Shown in pieces: positions 37,178 to 46,443 of a DNA stretch of 64,000 nucleotides. This DNA is from Halomonas zincidurans B6 (GTDB lineage Bacteria; Pseudomonadota; Gammaproteobacteria; Pseudomonadales; Halomonadaceae), in the NCBI RefSeq assembly GCF_000731955.1, contig NZ_JNCK01000001.1:2790001-2854000 (forward strand), in the 5' to 3' direction. Every line of letters begins with the position of its first letter. The first letter of the stretch is position 1. The notes beneath the pieces are model-generated. The model did not search any database and had not been told where the DNA came from. It saw only the letters and a list, made by a program, of their open reading frames with translations. The position numbers and the translations under genes are program-made.

Positions 37178-37921
37178 ATGACACAACAGCAGACCGACAA
37201 TCTGCCACGCCACGTGGCGATCATCATGGACGGCAACAACCGTTGGGCGCGTGCCCACGGGCTGCCCGGCACGCGCGGTCATCGTGCCGGTGTCGAGGCA
37301 GTGCGCGCGGTGATCCGACGCGCGGCCGAGCGGGGCATCGAGACACTGACGCTGTTTGCCTTCTCGAGCGAGAACTGGAAGCGCCCGTCGAGCGAGGTCA
37401 GCGCGTTGATGGAACTGTTCCTGATGGCGCTCAAGCGCGAGGTCAGAAAGCTCCATGAGCACGACATTCGCCTGACCGTGATCGGTGAGCGCGAACGCTT
37501 CTCGAGTTCGATCCAGGAACACATCGAACGCGCCGAGGCGCTGACCGCCGACAATCACGGCCTACACCTGGTAATCGCCGCCAACTATGGCGGCCATCGC
37601 GACATCGCCCTGGCTGCACGACGCCTGGCGGCGCGGGTCGAGGCCGGCCAACTCACCGCCGAGGCGATCGACGAGCAGTTGCTCGAGCGTGAGATCGACC
37701 AAGGCCGCGTGCCGCCGGTCGACCTGTGCATTCGCACCAGCGGCGAGCAGCGTATCTCCAACTTCCTGCTTTGGCAGCTGGCCTACTCCGAGTTCTATTT
37801 CTCGCCGCTGTTGTGGCCCGATTTTTCGGCGGATGCCTTCGATGCGGCACTCAACGATTACTGCCGGCGTCAGCGGCGCTTCGGGATGACCCAGGAACAG
37901 ATCGAGGCCCGGGGTGCTTAA
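37178..37921 (+). CDS. uppS: Undecaprenyl diphosphate synthase
   Basis: The 247-residue cis-prenyltransferase makes the C55 lipid carrier for peptidoglycan and O antigen. IIMDGNNRWA holds the catalytic Asp; TLFAFSSENWKRP and DLCIRTSGEQRISNFLLWQ are also complete. The ATG is at MTQQQTDNLPRHV; an ATG 13 codons earlier lacks homology. It overlaps cdsA by eight bases. Confidence 0.96.
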   Translation: MTQQQTDNLPRHVAIIMDGNNRWARAHGLPGTRGHRAGVEAVRAVIRRAAERGIETLTLFAFSSENWKRPSSEVSALMELFLMALKREVRKLHEHDIRLTVIGERERFSSSIQEHIERAEALTADNHGLHLVIAANYGGHRDIALAARRLAARVEAGQLTAEAIDEQLLEREIDQGRVPPVDLCIRTSGEQRISNFLLWQLAYSEFYFSPLLWPDFSADAFDAALNDYCRRQRRFGMTQEQIEARGA

Positions 37922-38711
37922 GCAGCGCATCATCACCGCCGCGATCCTGGGACCGCTGATGGTCGCCGGGCTGTTCGGCCTGGACGGCGGCGGCTTCGCG
38001 ATCTTCACCGGTGGCGTGGTGGCGCTGGCGGCCTGGGAATGGGCCAATCTCGCGGGTATCGTCCGACTGGCGCCGCGGCTTGCTTACGTCGCCGCACTGG
38101 TGGCGCTGATGATCGTCGGCTGGTTCAGCGGCGCCGTACACGCCACCTGGCCGCTGTGGCTGGCCCTGGGCGGCTGGTTGCTAAGCCTCTACTGGGTGGC
38201 GCGCTATCCCGATGGCGGTCACCAATGGCGCTCGACCCCGCGGCGCGCGCTGATCGGCATGTGGGTGCTGCTGCCATGCTGGGTCGGGTTCGTGCAGTTG
38301 CGTGCCGACGGCCTCGAATGGCTGCTCTATGTACTGCTGCTGGTGTGGCTGGCCGATATCGGCGCCTATTTCGCCGGCCGACGCTTCGGACGTCGCAAGC
38401 TGGCGTCCCAGGTCAGTCCCGGCAAATCGTGGGAAGGCGTCTACGGCGGCATGATGGTCACCGCCCTGCTGGCGCTGGGCTATGCCACGGGCCTGTCGCT
38501 GAGTATCGCCGACACCCTGTGGCTGGTCGTCGCCACCTTGCTGGTCACGCTGGTCTCGGTGCTCGGCGACCTGCTCGAGAGCATGTTCAAGCGCTGGCGC
38601 GGAATCAAGGATTCGGGGCGAGTGCTGCCGGGCCACGGCGGCATTCTCGATCGTATCGACAGCCTCACCGCCGCAGTACCGCTGTTCGCCCTGCTGCGGT
38701 TATGGCTGTGA
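37914..38711 (+). CDS. cdsA: Phosphatidate cytidylyltransferase
   Basis: A 265-residue inner-membrane enzyme making CDP-diacylglycerol for phospholipid synthesis. It has about seven hydrophobic segments and the C-terminal CDS signature FKRWRGIKDSGRVLPGHGG followed by LDRIDSL. The start codon is GTG inside the end of uppS, so the two are translationally linked. Confidence 0.95.
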   Translation: MLKQRIITAAILGPLMVAGLFGLDGGGFAIFTGGVVALAAWEWANLAGIVRLAPRLAYVAALVALMIVGWFSGAVHATWPLWLALGGWLLSLYWVARYPDGGHQWRSTPRRALIGMWVLLPCWVGFVQLRADGLEWLLYVLLLVWLADIGAYFAGRRFGRRKLASQVSPGKSWEGVYGGMMVTALLALGYATGLSLSIADTLWLVVATLLVTLVSVLGDLLESMFKRWRGIKDSGRVLPGHGGILDRIDSLTAAVPLFALLRLWL

Positions 38712-38751
38712 CACGCCGAGTCGTGAAATTCTCGGCCGCGAGGAGATCCGC

Positions 38752-39966
38752 ATGAGCGAGCTTTCCGTCACGCCGCGCCGTCAGCGGGTCACCGTGCTGG
38801 GCGCCACCGGTTCCATCGGCGTCAATACCCTGGACGTGATTGCCCGCCATCCCGATCGCTACCGAGTCCACGCGCTCACCGCGGGCCGGCGTCGCGAAGC
38901 GCTGCTCGAGCAATGCCTGTTACACCGCCCGGCGGTCGCGGTACTCGCCGCCGAGCACGATGCCGCCTGGCTGCGTGACCGGTTGGCGGCGGCCGGGCTC
39001 GGCACCGAAGTGCGCGCCGGCGCGACGGCGCTCAGCGAGGTCGCCGAGGCCGCCGAGGTCGACGTGGTGATGGCCGCCATCGTCGGCGCCGCGGGGCTGT
39101 TGCCGACGCTGGCGGCGGTGCGTGCCGGCAAGCGCGTGCTGCTGGCCAACAAGGAGGCGCTGGTGATGTCCGGGGCACTGTTCATGGACGCCGTCGAGCG
39201 CCATGGCGCGACCCTGCTGCCCATCGACTCCGAGCACAACGCCATCTACCAGTGCCTGCCCCCCGGGCGCCGCGGCGGGCTCGGCGAAGCCGGAGTCGAG
39301 CAGTTGCTGCTGACCGCCTCGGGCGGGCCGTTTCGTGGCTGGACGCCCGAGCAGCTGCGTGCGGTGACTCCCGAACAGGCCTGCGCGCATCCCAACTGGT
39401 CGATGGGCCGCAAGATATCGGTGGATAGCGCCACGCTGATGAACAAGGGGCTCGAGCTGATCGAGGCCTGCTGGCTGTTCGCCGCGCACCCCGAACAGAT
39501 CCAGGTGGTCGTGCATCCGCAGAGCGTGATCCATTCGATGGCCGCCTACAGCGACGGTTCGGTGATCGCCCAGCTGGGCAACCCGGACATGCGTACGCCG
39601 ATTGCCTTTGGCCTGGCCTGGCCCGAGCGGATCGACGCCGGCGTCGCGCGGCTCGACCTGTTCGAGGTCGCACGGCTCGATTTCGAACCGCCCGACGAGG
39701 CGGCCTTTCCCTGCCTGCGCCTGGCCCGCGAGGCGATGGCTACCGGCGGGACCGCGCCGGCCGTGCTCAATGCCGCCAACGAGGTCGCGGTCGGGGCGTT
39801 TCTCGCCGGTCGGCTGGCCTTCGCCGCGATCGGCGAGGTCGTCGAGGGGGTGCTCGCTACGCGCGAGGTGCAACCGGCCGACGAGCTGGCTATGATTCTC
39901 GACGAGGATGCGCGGGCCCGCGAGGATGCTGCCCAGCGAATTGCCGCCCAGCGACCGAGGCGTTAA
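38752..39966 (+). CDS. dxr: 1-deoxy-D-xylulose 5-phosphate reductoisomerase
   Basis: A 404-residue enzyme making MEP in non-mevalonate isoprenoid synthesis. The NADPH motif is VLGATGSIGVNTLDVI. Further sites are LLANKEALVMSG, LLPIDSEHNAIYQCLP, SGGPFRGW and MNKGLELIEACWLF, which hold metal and substrate ligands. AGGAG precedes the ATG. It lies in the conserved cdsA-dxr-rseP order. Confidence 0.96.
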   Translation: MSELSVTPRRQRVTVLGATGSIGVNTLDVIARHPDRYRVHALTAGRRREALLEQCLLHRPAVAVLAAEHDAAWLRDRLAAAGLGTEVRAGATALSEVAEAAEVDVVMAAIVGAAGLLPTLAAVRAGKRVLLANKEALVMSGALFMDAVERHGATLLPIDSEHNAIYQCLPPGRRGGLGEAGVEQLLLTASGGPFRGWTPEQLRAVTPEQACAHPNWSMGRKISVDSATLMNKGLELIEACWLFAAHPEQIQVVVHPQSVIHSMAAYSDGSVIAQLGNPDMRTPIAFGLAWPERIDAGVARLDLFEVARLDFEPPDEAAFPCLRLAREAMATGGTAPAVLNAANEVAVGAFLAGRLAFAAIGEVVEGVLATREVQPADELAMILDEDARAREDAAQRIAAQRPRR

Positions 39967-39981
39967 CGCGAGGAGAGAAAG

Positions 39982-41340
39982 ATGGACGCGATTCAGAATG
40001 TCCTGGCGGCCATCGTGGTGCTGGGGCTGCTGATCACCTTTCACGAGTTCGGGCACTTCTGGGTCGCGCGGCGCTGCGGTGTCAAGGTGCTGCGCTTCTC
40101 GGTGGGCTTCGGCAAGCCGCTGTGGTCGCGCTTCGATCGTCATGGCACCGAGTACGCGATTGCTGCCATCCCGCTGGGCGGCTACGTCAAGATGCTCGAC
40201 GAACGCGAAGGCCCGGTGGCCGAGGAGGAGCTCGATCGCGCCTTCAATCGTCAGGGGGTGTGGGCGCGGATCGCCATCGTCGCGGCGGGACCGCTGGCCA
40301 ACTTCCTGCTGGCGATTGCCGCCTACTGGCTGATCTTCGTGATGGGCACCAGCACCGTGGCCCCGGTGATCGGCCCGGTGGCGCCGGATTCGCCGGCAGC
40401 GCGCGGCGGGCTGGCGAGCGGCCAGGAAATCGTCGCGGTGCAGGGCGATGCCACACCGACCTGGGAGGCGGTCAACCTCGAACTGCTGTCGGCGATCGGT
40501 GCCGACGGCTCGCTCGAGATCGCGACCCGCGACCCCGAACGCAGCGACCAGGCGACGAGACGCTATCAGGTGCCGGTGTCCGACTGGCTGGTCGGCCAGG
40601 ACCCGCCGCAGCCGCTGACCACCCTGGGCGTGACCCCCTGGCGTCCGGCGACACCGGCGGTACTTGGCCAGGTGCTCGACGACGGCGCCGCCGCGCAGGC
40701 CGGACTGCAGACCGGCGATCGCATCGTGGCGGTCGACGGCGAGCCGATCGGCGAATGGATGGCTTTCGTCGAGCGGGTGCGGGCCAACCCGGGCAAGACC
40801 CTGACGCTGCGCGTCGAGCGCGACGCGGCAACCCGCGAGATGAGCTTGACCCCGCAGCGTCGCGAGCAGGACGGCGAGGCGATCGGCTATATCGGCGCCG
40901 GCGTCGAGCCGGTCAGTTGGCCCGAGAGCTACCGCCGCGAGATTCGCTTCGGCCCGCTGGACGCGGTGGCCGAGGCAGTGACCCGGACCGGCGAGATGAC
41001 CGTACTGACGCTGGATTCGATCCGCAAGATGCTGATCGGGCTGATTTCACCGAGCAACCTGTCGGGGCCCATCACCATCGCGCGTATCGCCGGCGAGACC
41101 GCACGCAGCGGACTGGAAAGCTTCGTGGCCTTCATGGCCTATCTGTCGATCAGCCTGGGGGTGCTCAACCTGCTGCCGATCCCGGTGCTCGACGGCGGCC
41201 ATCTGCTGTATTACGTCATCGAGCTGATCCGCGGGCGGCCGGTGTCCGAAGCGGCTCAGTCGGCCGGCTTGCGCATCGGCCTGGCGCTGGTTGGAACGCT
41301 GATGGTGATGGCGCTGTATTTCGACCTGATGCGTTTGTAG
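39982..41340 (+). CDS. rseP: RIP zinc metalloprotease RseP
   Basis: A 452-residue site-2 protease in the inner membrane. It releases sigma E by cutting RseA and also clears signal-peptide remnants. The zinc motif HEFGH lies in the first membrane segment (about residues 22-26); two PDZ domains follow in the periplasm (around 115-200 and 215-300); LNLLPIPVLDGGHLLYY near 400 carries the third zinc ligand. The last helix ends at the C-terminus. It is just upstream of bamA. Confidence 0.95.
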   Translation: MDAIQNVLAAIVVLGLLITFHEFGHFWVARRCGVKVLRFSVGFGKPLWSRFDRHGTEYAIAAIPLGGYVKMLDEREGPVAEEELDRAFNRQGVWARIAIVAAGPLANFLLAIAAYWLIFVMGTSTVAPVIGPVAPDSPAARGGLASGQEIVAVQGDATPTWEAVNLELLSAIGADGSLEIATRDPERSDQATRRYQVPVSDWLVGQDPPQPLTTLGVTPWRPATPAVLGQVLDDGAAAQAGLQTGDRIVAVDGEPIGEWMAFVERVRANPGKTLTLRVERDAATREMSLTPQRREQDGEAIGYIGAGVEPVSWPESYRREIRFGPLDAVAEAVTRTGEMTVLTLDSIRKMLIGLISPSNLSGPITIARIAGETARSGLESFVAFMAYLSISLGVLNLLPIPVLDGGHLLYYVIELIRGRPVSEAAQSAGLRIGLALVGTLMVMALYFDLMRL

Positions 41341-41487
41341 AAAGATGGCTGGCGGTGAGAAATGCCCTGCGGGGCCGTGTTAGGGTGACGCGCGGCAAGC
41401 GCCATGGTTGGCCTTGTCAGTTACCCGCGTAAATGTATAAGGTGCCTGTTCAGCGAGCCGGCGGAACAACTCGAGCGAAGCGAGCGC

Positions 41488-43821
41488 ATGAAACTCAAGA
41501 CCATCGGATTGGCGGCACTGCTGCTATGCAGCATCCAAGTGGCCCAGGCGGCCCCCTTTACTGTTTCCGACATTCGCGTGGAGGGGCTGCAGCGGGTTTC
41601 GGCCGCTTCCGTCTTCAACGCCTTCCCGGTTTCCGCCAGCGAGCGCGTCGACGACCGTCAACTGGCCGATGCAGCCAAGCAGCTCTTCGACACCGGGCTG
41701 TTCGAGGATGTAAGCCTGGCTCGCGACGACGACGTGCTGATCATTCGCGTCGAGGAGCGGCCGTCGATCTCCCGCGTCGAGATCGACGGCAATTCGCAGA
41801 TCTCCGACGAGGATCTGCGCAAGGGCCTGTCGGATCTGGGGCTGGCCGAAGGTCAGGTCCTGCAGCGCGCTTCGCTGGAGGAGGTCCAGCGTCAGCTGGA
41901 ACAGCTCTATCAATCCCAGGGTCGCTATAGCGCCAGCATCGACGCCTCGGTCGAACCGGTTGATCGCAATCGCGTGCAGGTCAACATCAACGTCAACGAG
42001 GGCAATGTCGCCAAGATTCGCCAGATCAATATCGTCGGCAATCAGGCGTTCGACGACGAGACCCTGCGCGAACTGATGCAGCTCGAAGACCGTCCCGGCT
42101 GGCTGTTCGGCTGGTTCTCCAACGACGAATATTCCCGCGAGAAACTCTCCGGCGATCTCGAGTCGTTGCGTTCCTATTATCTCGATCGCGGCTATGTGAA
42201 TTTCGCCATCACCTCGACCCAGGTCGCGATCAGTCCCGACAAGTCGAAGATCTTCGTCACCGTCAATGTCGACGAGGGCAAGCGTTATCGCATCGACGAG
42301 ATCGGCTTTGCCGGCGATCTCAAGATCGCCGAGAGCACGGCGCGTTCGCTGATCACTGCCGAGACGGGCGATATCTATTCGCGCAGCGCGCTCACCGAGT
42401 CCGCCGAGGCCTTGCGCCAGAAGCTCGGTGCCGAGGGCTTCGCCTTCGCCACCGTCGAAAGCGTGCCCGAGGTCGACGCGGACAGCGACACCGTCGATGT
42501 CACCTTCCTGGTCAAGCCCGGGCGCCGGGCCTACGTGCGACGCATCAACTTCAAGGGCAACACCACCACCCAGGACGAGGTGTTGCGTCGCGAAATGACC
42601 CAGATGGAGGGCGCGCCGGCCTCCACCGACAAGATCAGCCAGTCCAAGCAGCGCCTCGAACGGCTGGGCTTCTTCCGTCAGGTCGATGTCGAGACCCGTC
42701 CGGTTGCCGACGAACCCAACCAGGTCGATGTCACCTACAATGTCGAGGAGCAGCCGTCAGGTTCGATCTCGGCCAGCGTCGGCTTCTCGCAGACCGCAGG
42801 GGTGATCTACGGCGCCTCGCTGTCGCAGAAGAACTTCCTCGGCACCGGCAACAAGGTGAATGTCGGCGCCCAGCGTAGCGACACCTATACCAACCTGAAC
42901 TTCGGTTTCACCGACCCCTACTGGACACTCGACGGCATCTCGCGCGGCTATAACCTGTTCTACCGCGAGACCAATTACGAGAATTCCGACATCTCGACCT
43001 ACTCGACCGACTCCTACGGCGGCAGCATCAATTTCGGCTACCCGATCAACGATCTCAGCCGCTTGAACTTCGGCGTGGGCCTCGAGGAGCTGAGCGTCAA
43101 AACCTACGACGATACCCCGCTGGAGATCGTCGAGTACGTCGACAGCCAGGGCAAGGACGCATCCAGCTACAAGCTGACCGCCAGCTGGACCCGCAACAAT
43201 CTCGATCGCGGCATTCTACCCACCGCGGGCAGCTACCAGCGCGTGTCGCTGGAAACCGCGGTGCCGGGTTCCGACGCCGAATATTACAAGCTGCGCTACC
43301 GTGGCCAGAAGCTGTTCGAACTGAACCCCGACTGGTCGCTCAAGTTCGCTTCCACGCTGGGTTACGCCGACACCATCGGCAACGACCCCTATCCGTTCTA
43401 CCAAAACTTCTATTCCGGCGGGCTGGGCTCGGTACGCGGCTACTCGGGCAATACGCTAGGGCCGAAGACCCTCGGTCCCGCCGGTGGAAGTAAGGATACT
43501 CTGGGCGGCAATGTGCTCCTCGAGGGCTCCGTCGAGTTGATCTACCCGTTCCCATTCATCGAGGACCGTCGCTCGCTGCAGACCACGGTGTTCCTCGATG
43601 CCGGCAACACCTATCTGACCGAATGCTATGACCTGCCCGAAGGCTACGAATCGAACTGCGAAAGCGGCGTTCGTCTCGGTGACCTACGCTACAGCGCCGG
43701 CCTGGGGCTTTCCTGGCTGACGCCGGTGGGGCCGCTGACCTTCAGCGTCGCCCAGCCGCTCAACGCCAAGGACGACGATGAATCCCAGGTCTTCCAGTTC
43801 TCCCTCGGTCAGACGTTCTGA
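41488..43821 (+). CDS. bamA: Outer membrane protein assembly factor BamA
   Basis: A 777-residue outer-membrane protein. A signal peptide (MKLKTIGLAALLLCSIQVAQA) precedes five POTRA domains (about residues 25-425) and a 16-strand barrel that ends FQFSLGQTF with the terminal Phe needed for insertion. VRGYSGN matches the conserved L6 loop motif VRGF/Y. I start at MKLKTIG; the frame is open 28 codons earlier without a signal sequence. Confidence 0.96.
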   Translation: MKLKTIGLAALLLCSIQVAQAAPFTVSDIRVEGLQRVSAASVFNAFPVSASERVDDRQLADAAKQLFDTGLFEDVSLARDDDVLIIRVEERPSISRVEIDGNSQISDEDLRKGLSDLGLAEGQVLQRASLEEVQRQLEQLYQSQGRYSASIDASVEPVDRNRVQVNINVNEGNVAKIRQINIVGNQAFDDETLRELMQLEDRPGWLFGWFSNDEYSREKLSGDLESLRSYYLDRGYVNFAITSTQVAISPDKSKIFVTVNVDEGKRYRIDEIGFAGDLKIAESTARSLITAETGDIYSRSALTESAEALRQKLGAEGFAFATVESVPEVDADSDTVDVTFLVKPGRRAYVRRINFKGNTTTQDEVLRREMTQMEGAPASTDKISQSKQRLERLGFFRQVDVETRPVADEPNQVDVTYNVEEQPSGSISASVGFSQTAGVIYGASLSQKNFLGTGNKVNVGAQRSDTYTNLNFGFTDPYWTLDGISRGYNLFYRETNYENSDISTYSTDSYGGSINFGYPINDLSRLNFGVGLEELSVKTYDDTPLEIVEYVDSQGKDASSYKLTASWTRNNLDRGILPTAGSYQRVSLETAVPGSDAEYYKLRYRGQKLFELNPDWSLKFASTLGYADTIGNDPYPFYQNFYSGGLGSVRGYSGNTLGPKTLGPAGGSKDTLGGNVLLEGSVELIYPFPFIEDRRSLQTTVFLDAGNTYLTECYDLPEGYESNCESGVRLGDLRYSAGLGLSWLTPVGPLTFSVAQPLNAKDDDESQVFQFSLGQTF

Positions 43822-43855
43822 TGCCGGCCGAGTCCGCAACCAGGGAGACGCTGGC

Positions 43856-44038
43856 ATGCGCAAGCTAACCGGCGTGCTGTGCCCGTCGGGGGCGCTGTTC
43901 GCCCCTGTCTGCGCCTACGCCTACGCCAACGACGTCGCGCGTCACGACGTGCAGGTGCTCGATCACGAGACCGTCGTCCACATGAACGGCGGTCTCGACC
44001 TGACTCGGGAAGTGACCGCAATCCTCAATGCCAACTGA
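43856..44038 (+). CDS. Very short Skp/OmpH-like secreted protein (internally deleted skp)
   Basis: A 60-residue ORF at the place where skp (ompH) normally lies between bamA and lpxD. Residues 1-25 (MRKLTGVLCPSGALFAPVCA, then YAYA) look like a signal peptide. The rest, DVQVLDHETVVHMNGGLDLT and then REVTAILNAN, resembles the C-terminal end of Skp, which typically has a V-LD/N-x-x-VV...DLT-x-x-V-x-x-LN pattern. Skp is about 160 residues; the coiled-coil arms that hold client proteins are absent. I infer an in-frame internal deletion. Whether it is expressed is unknown. Confidence 0.55.
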   Translation: MRKLTGVLCPSGALFAPVCAYAYANDVARHDVQVLDHETVVHMNGGLDLTREVTAILNAN

Positions 44039-44071
44039 GGTGCCGAGCGTTCTGCCGCCGGCCTCGCCGAC

Positions 44072-45112
44072 ATGAAGACGACCAAGACCTTTTCCTGCTC
44101 GCTGGGCGAGCTGGCCACGCGACTGGGGGCGACCCTCGTCGGTGACGGCGAACGCCGGGTCAGCGGCCTGGCGACGCTCAGCGATGCCGGCCCGGACGAT
44201 ATCAGCTTTCTCGCCAACAAGGCGTATCTCAAGTATCTACCCGCAACCCGGGCGGCCGCGGTACTGCTGCACCCGGCCCATGTCGCCGACTGCCCGGTCG
44301 CGCGTCTCGAGCTGGACAACCCTTACCTGGCCTACGCCGAGCTCTCGCGGCTGTTCGATCCCATGGCGATGCCTCAGGAGGCCGGCGTGCATCCGTCGGC
44401 GATGGTCGCCGAGGACGTCTCGCTAGGCGCCAACGTGCGTATCGAGGCCCAGGCGGTCGTCGAACGCGGCGCGGTGCTCGGCGACGACGTAGTGATCGGC
44501 CCGGGCAGCGTGATCGGCGCCGACTCGTCGCTGGGTGCCGGTTCGCGGCTGTACGCCAATGTCACCGTCTATCACGGCGTGACGATTGGCGAACGCGCCA
44601 TTCTGCACAGTGGCTGCGTGATCGGTGCCGACGGCTTCGGCTTCGCCCACGACGGCGCGCGCTGGCACAAGATCGCCCAACTGGGCGGGGTGATCATCGG
44701 CGACGAGGTCGAAGTGGGCAGCTGCTCGAGCATCGATCGCGGCGCGCTGGGCGATACCCTGATCGGCGATGACGTCAAGATCGACAGCCAGGTTCAGATC
44801 GCCCACAACGTGCAGATCGGTGCGCACAGTGCGCTGGCCGGCTGTGTCGGCATCGCCGGTTCGACCCGGGTCGGTCGTCATTGCATGCTGGGCGGTGGTG
44901 TCGGTCTTTCCGGCCACCTGACGATCTGCGACGGCGTGCAAGTCACCGGCATGAGCCTGGTCACCAATTCGATCACCGAGCCCGGCGTCTACTCGTCGGG
45001 TACCGGCGCCATGCAGAACGCGCTATGGCGCAAGAATGCCGTGCGTTTCAAGCAGTTGGACGATATCGCCAAGCGTCTTAGTCGGCTTGAGCGCGACGCG
45101 CGTCAGTCTTGA
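44072..45112 (+). CDS. lpxD: UDP-3-O-(3-hydroxyacyl)glucosamine N-acyltransferase
   Basis: The 346-residue trimeric acyltransferase performs the third step of lipid A synthesis. An N-terminal uridine-binding domain (FLANKAYLKYLPATRAAAVL) is followed by a hexapeptide left-handed beta-helix (GANVRIEAQAVVERGAVLGD onward), with the catalytic His region DGFGFAHDGARWHKIAQLGG. A C-terminal helix closes the protein. The ATG has a poor ribosome site. It is followed by a fresh promoter before fabZ. Confidence 0.95.
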   Translation: MKTTKTFSCSLGELATRLGATLVGDGERRVSGLATLSDAGPDDISFLANKAYLKYLPATRAAAVLLHPAHVADCPVARLELDNPYLAYAELSRLFDPMAMPQEAGVHPSAMVAEDVSLGANVRIEAQAVVERGAVLGDDVVIGPGSVIGADSSLGAGSRLYANVTVYHGVTIGERAILHSGCVIGADGFGFAHDGARWHKIAQLGGVIIGDEVEVGSCSSIDRGALGDTLIGDDVKIDSQVQIAHNVQIGAHSALAGCVGIAGSTRVGRHCMLGGGVGLSGHLTICDGVQVTGMSLVTNSITEPGVYSSGTGAMQNALWRKNAVRFKQLDDIAKRLSRLERDARQS

Positions 45113-45114
45113 GG

Positions 45115-45143
45115 CTGTAAGACGCCCGTAGCAACGCTATAAT
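45115..45143 (+). promoter_or_regulatory. Promoter of fabZ-lpxA-lpxB-rnhB
   Basis: A perfect -10 TATAAT (45138-45143) lies 17 bases after CTGTAA (45115-45120). It would start transcription about 80 bases before fabZ. Confidence 0.55.
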
Positions 45144-45229
45144 CCCCCGTCACTTCACAGGCAGCTGGCCTGCCCCAGCATTGCCTGCGCCGCTCGGACA
45201 GGCGTGACGCACTATCAGAGGTTGCATCG

Positions 45230-45673
45230 ATGATAATGGACATCAACGAAATTCGCGAGTATCTCCCTCACCGCTATCCATTCCTGCTGGTCGATCGGGT
45301 GATGGAGCTGGAACTCGGCGAATACATCGTTGCCCACAAGAACGTCAGCATCAACGAGCCTTTCTTCAACGGGCATTTTCCGCACCATCCGATCATGCCC
45401 GGCGTGCTGATCATCGAGGCGTTGGCGCAAGCAGCGGGCATCCTGGGCTTCAAGACGGTCAACAAGCTGCCCCGCGACGGTTACGTCTACTATTATGTGG
45501 GCAGCGACAACGTGCGCCTCAAACGACCGGCCATGCCCGGCGATCAGTTGCGTCTGGAAGCCCGGGTGATCTTCGCCAAGCGCGGCATCTGGAAGTTCGC
45601 TTGTCGCGCCACGGCCGACGGCGAGCTGGTCTGCGAAGCCGACATCATCTGTGCCGAGAGGAAGGTCGCTTGA
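45230..45673 (+). CDS. fabZ: 3-hydroxyacyl-[acyl-carrier-protein] dehydratase FabZ
   Basis: A 147-residue hotdog dehydratase of fatty acid synthesis. The catalytic His is in FNGHFPHHPIMPGV and the catalytic Glu in IIEALAQAAG. A second ATG two codons in is an alternative start; AGAGG favours the first. The stop codon overlaps the TTG start of lpxA. Confidence 0.96.
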   Translation: MIMDINEIREYLPHRYPFLLVDRVMELELGEYIVAHKNVSINEPFFNGHFPHHPIMPGVLIIEALAQAAGILGFKTVNKLPRDGYVYYYVGSDNVRLKRPAMPGDQLRLEARVIFAKRGIWKFACRATADGELVCEADIICAERKVA

Positions 45674-46440
45674 TTCATCCAACCGCCATCGTCGATCCCG
45701 GAGCGCAACTGGCCGACGACGTCGAGGTGGGGCCGTTTTGCGTGATCGGTGCCGATGTCGTGATCGGCGCGGGCTGCCGGATCGGCCCGCACGTGGTACT
45801 CAAGGGACCAACCCGGCTCGGCCGGCGCAACCGCATCTTCCAGTTCGCCTCGGTCGGCGAAGAGTGCCAGGACAAGAAATACGCCGGCGAGCCGACGCGT
45901 CTCGAGATGGGCGACGACAACGTCGTGCGCGAGGGCGTGACCCTGCATCGGGGCACCGTCCAGGACCGTGGCGTGACCACCATCGGCAGCCGCAACCTGT
46001 TCATGGCCTACGCCCATGTCGGTCATGACTGCCTGATCGGCGACGACTGCATTCTCGCCAACCAGGCAACCCTGGGCGGCCATGTCACGCTGGGCGATTT
46101 CGTGATCCTCGGCGGGCTCAGCGCGATTCACCAGTTCTGCCATGTCGGTGCCCATGCGATGTGCGGCGGCGGCTCGATCGTCACCAAGGACATCCCCGCC
46201 TACCTGATGGTCAACGGCAACCCCGGGCAGGCCCACGGGCTCAACCTGGTCGGGCTCAAGCGCCGCGGCTTCTCGCGCGAGGCGCTCAAGGCGCTGTCCG
46301 ATGCCTATCGGCTGGTCTATCGCCAGGGGCTGACGCTCGACCAGGCGCTCGCCGAGATCGACGCCCGCTATGCCGACCTGGCCGAGGTCACCGCGTTCAG
46401 CGACTCGTTGCGTGTATCGACCCGCGGCATCATTCGCTGA
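45670..46440 (+). CDS. lpxA: UDP-N-acetylglucosamine acyltransferase
   Basis: The 256-residue hexapeptide acyltransferase makes the first committed step of lipid A synthesis. It begins IHPTAIVDPGAQLADDVEVG and contains FMAYAHVGHDCLIGD with the catalytic His, then HVGAHAMCGGGSIVTKDIPA. The start must be TTG at 45670, overlapping the fabZ stop (TTGA), with GAGG eight bases upstream; the only upstream ATG lies deep inside fabZ in another frame. Length then equals the family (about 256-262). Confidence 0.93.
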   Translation: MIHPTAIVDPGAQLADDVEVGPFCVIGADVVIGAGCRIGPHVVLKGPTRLGRRNRIFQFASVGEECQDKKYAGEPTRLEMGDDNVVREGVTLHRGTVQDRGVTTIGSRNLFMAYAHVGHDCLIGDDCILANQATLGGHVTLGDFVILGGLSAIHQFCHVGAHAMCGGGSIVTKDIPAYLMVNGNPGQAHGLNLVGLKRRGFSREALKALSDAYRLVYRQGLTLDQALAEIDARYADLAEVTAFSDSLRVSTRGIIR

Positions 46441-46443
46441 GCC

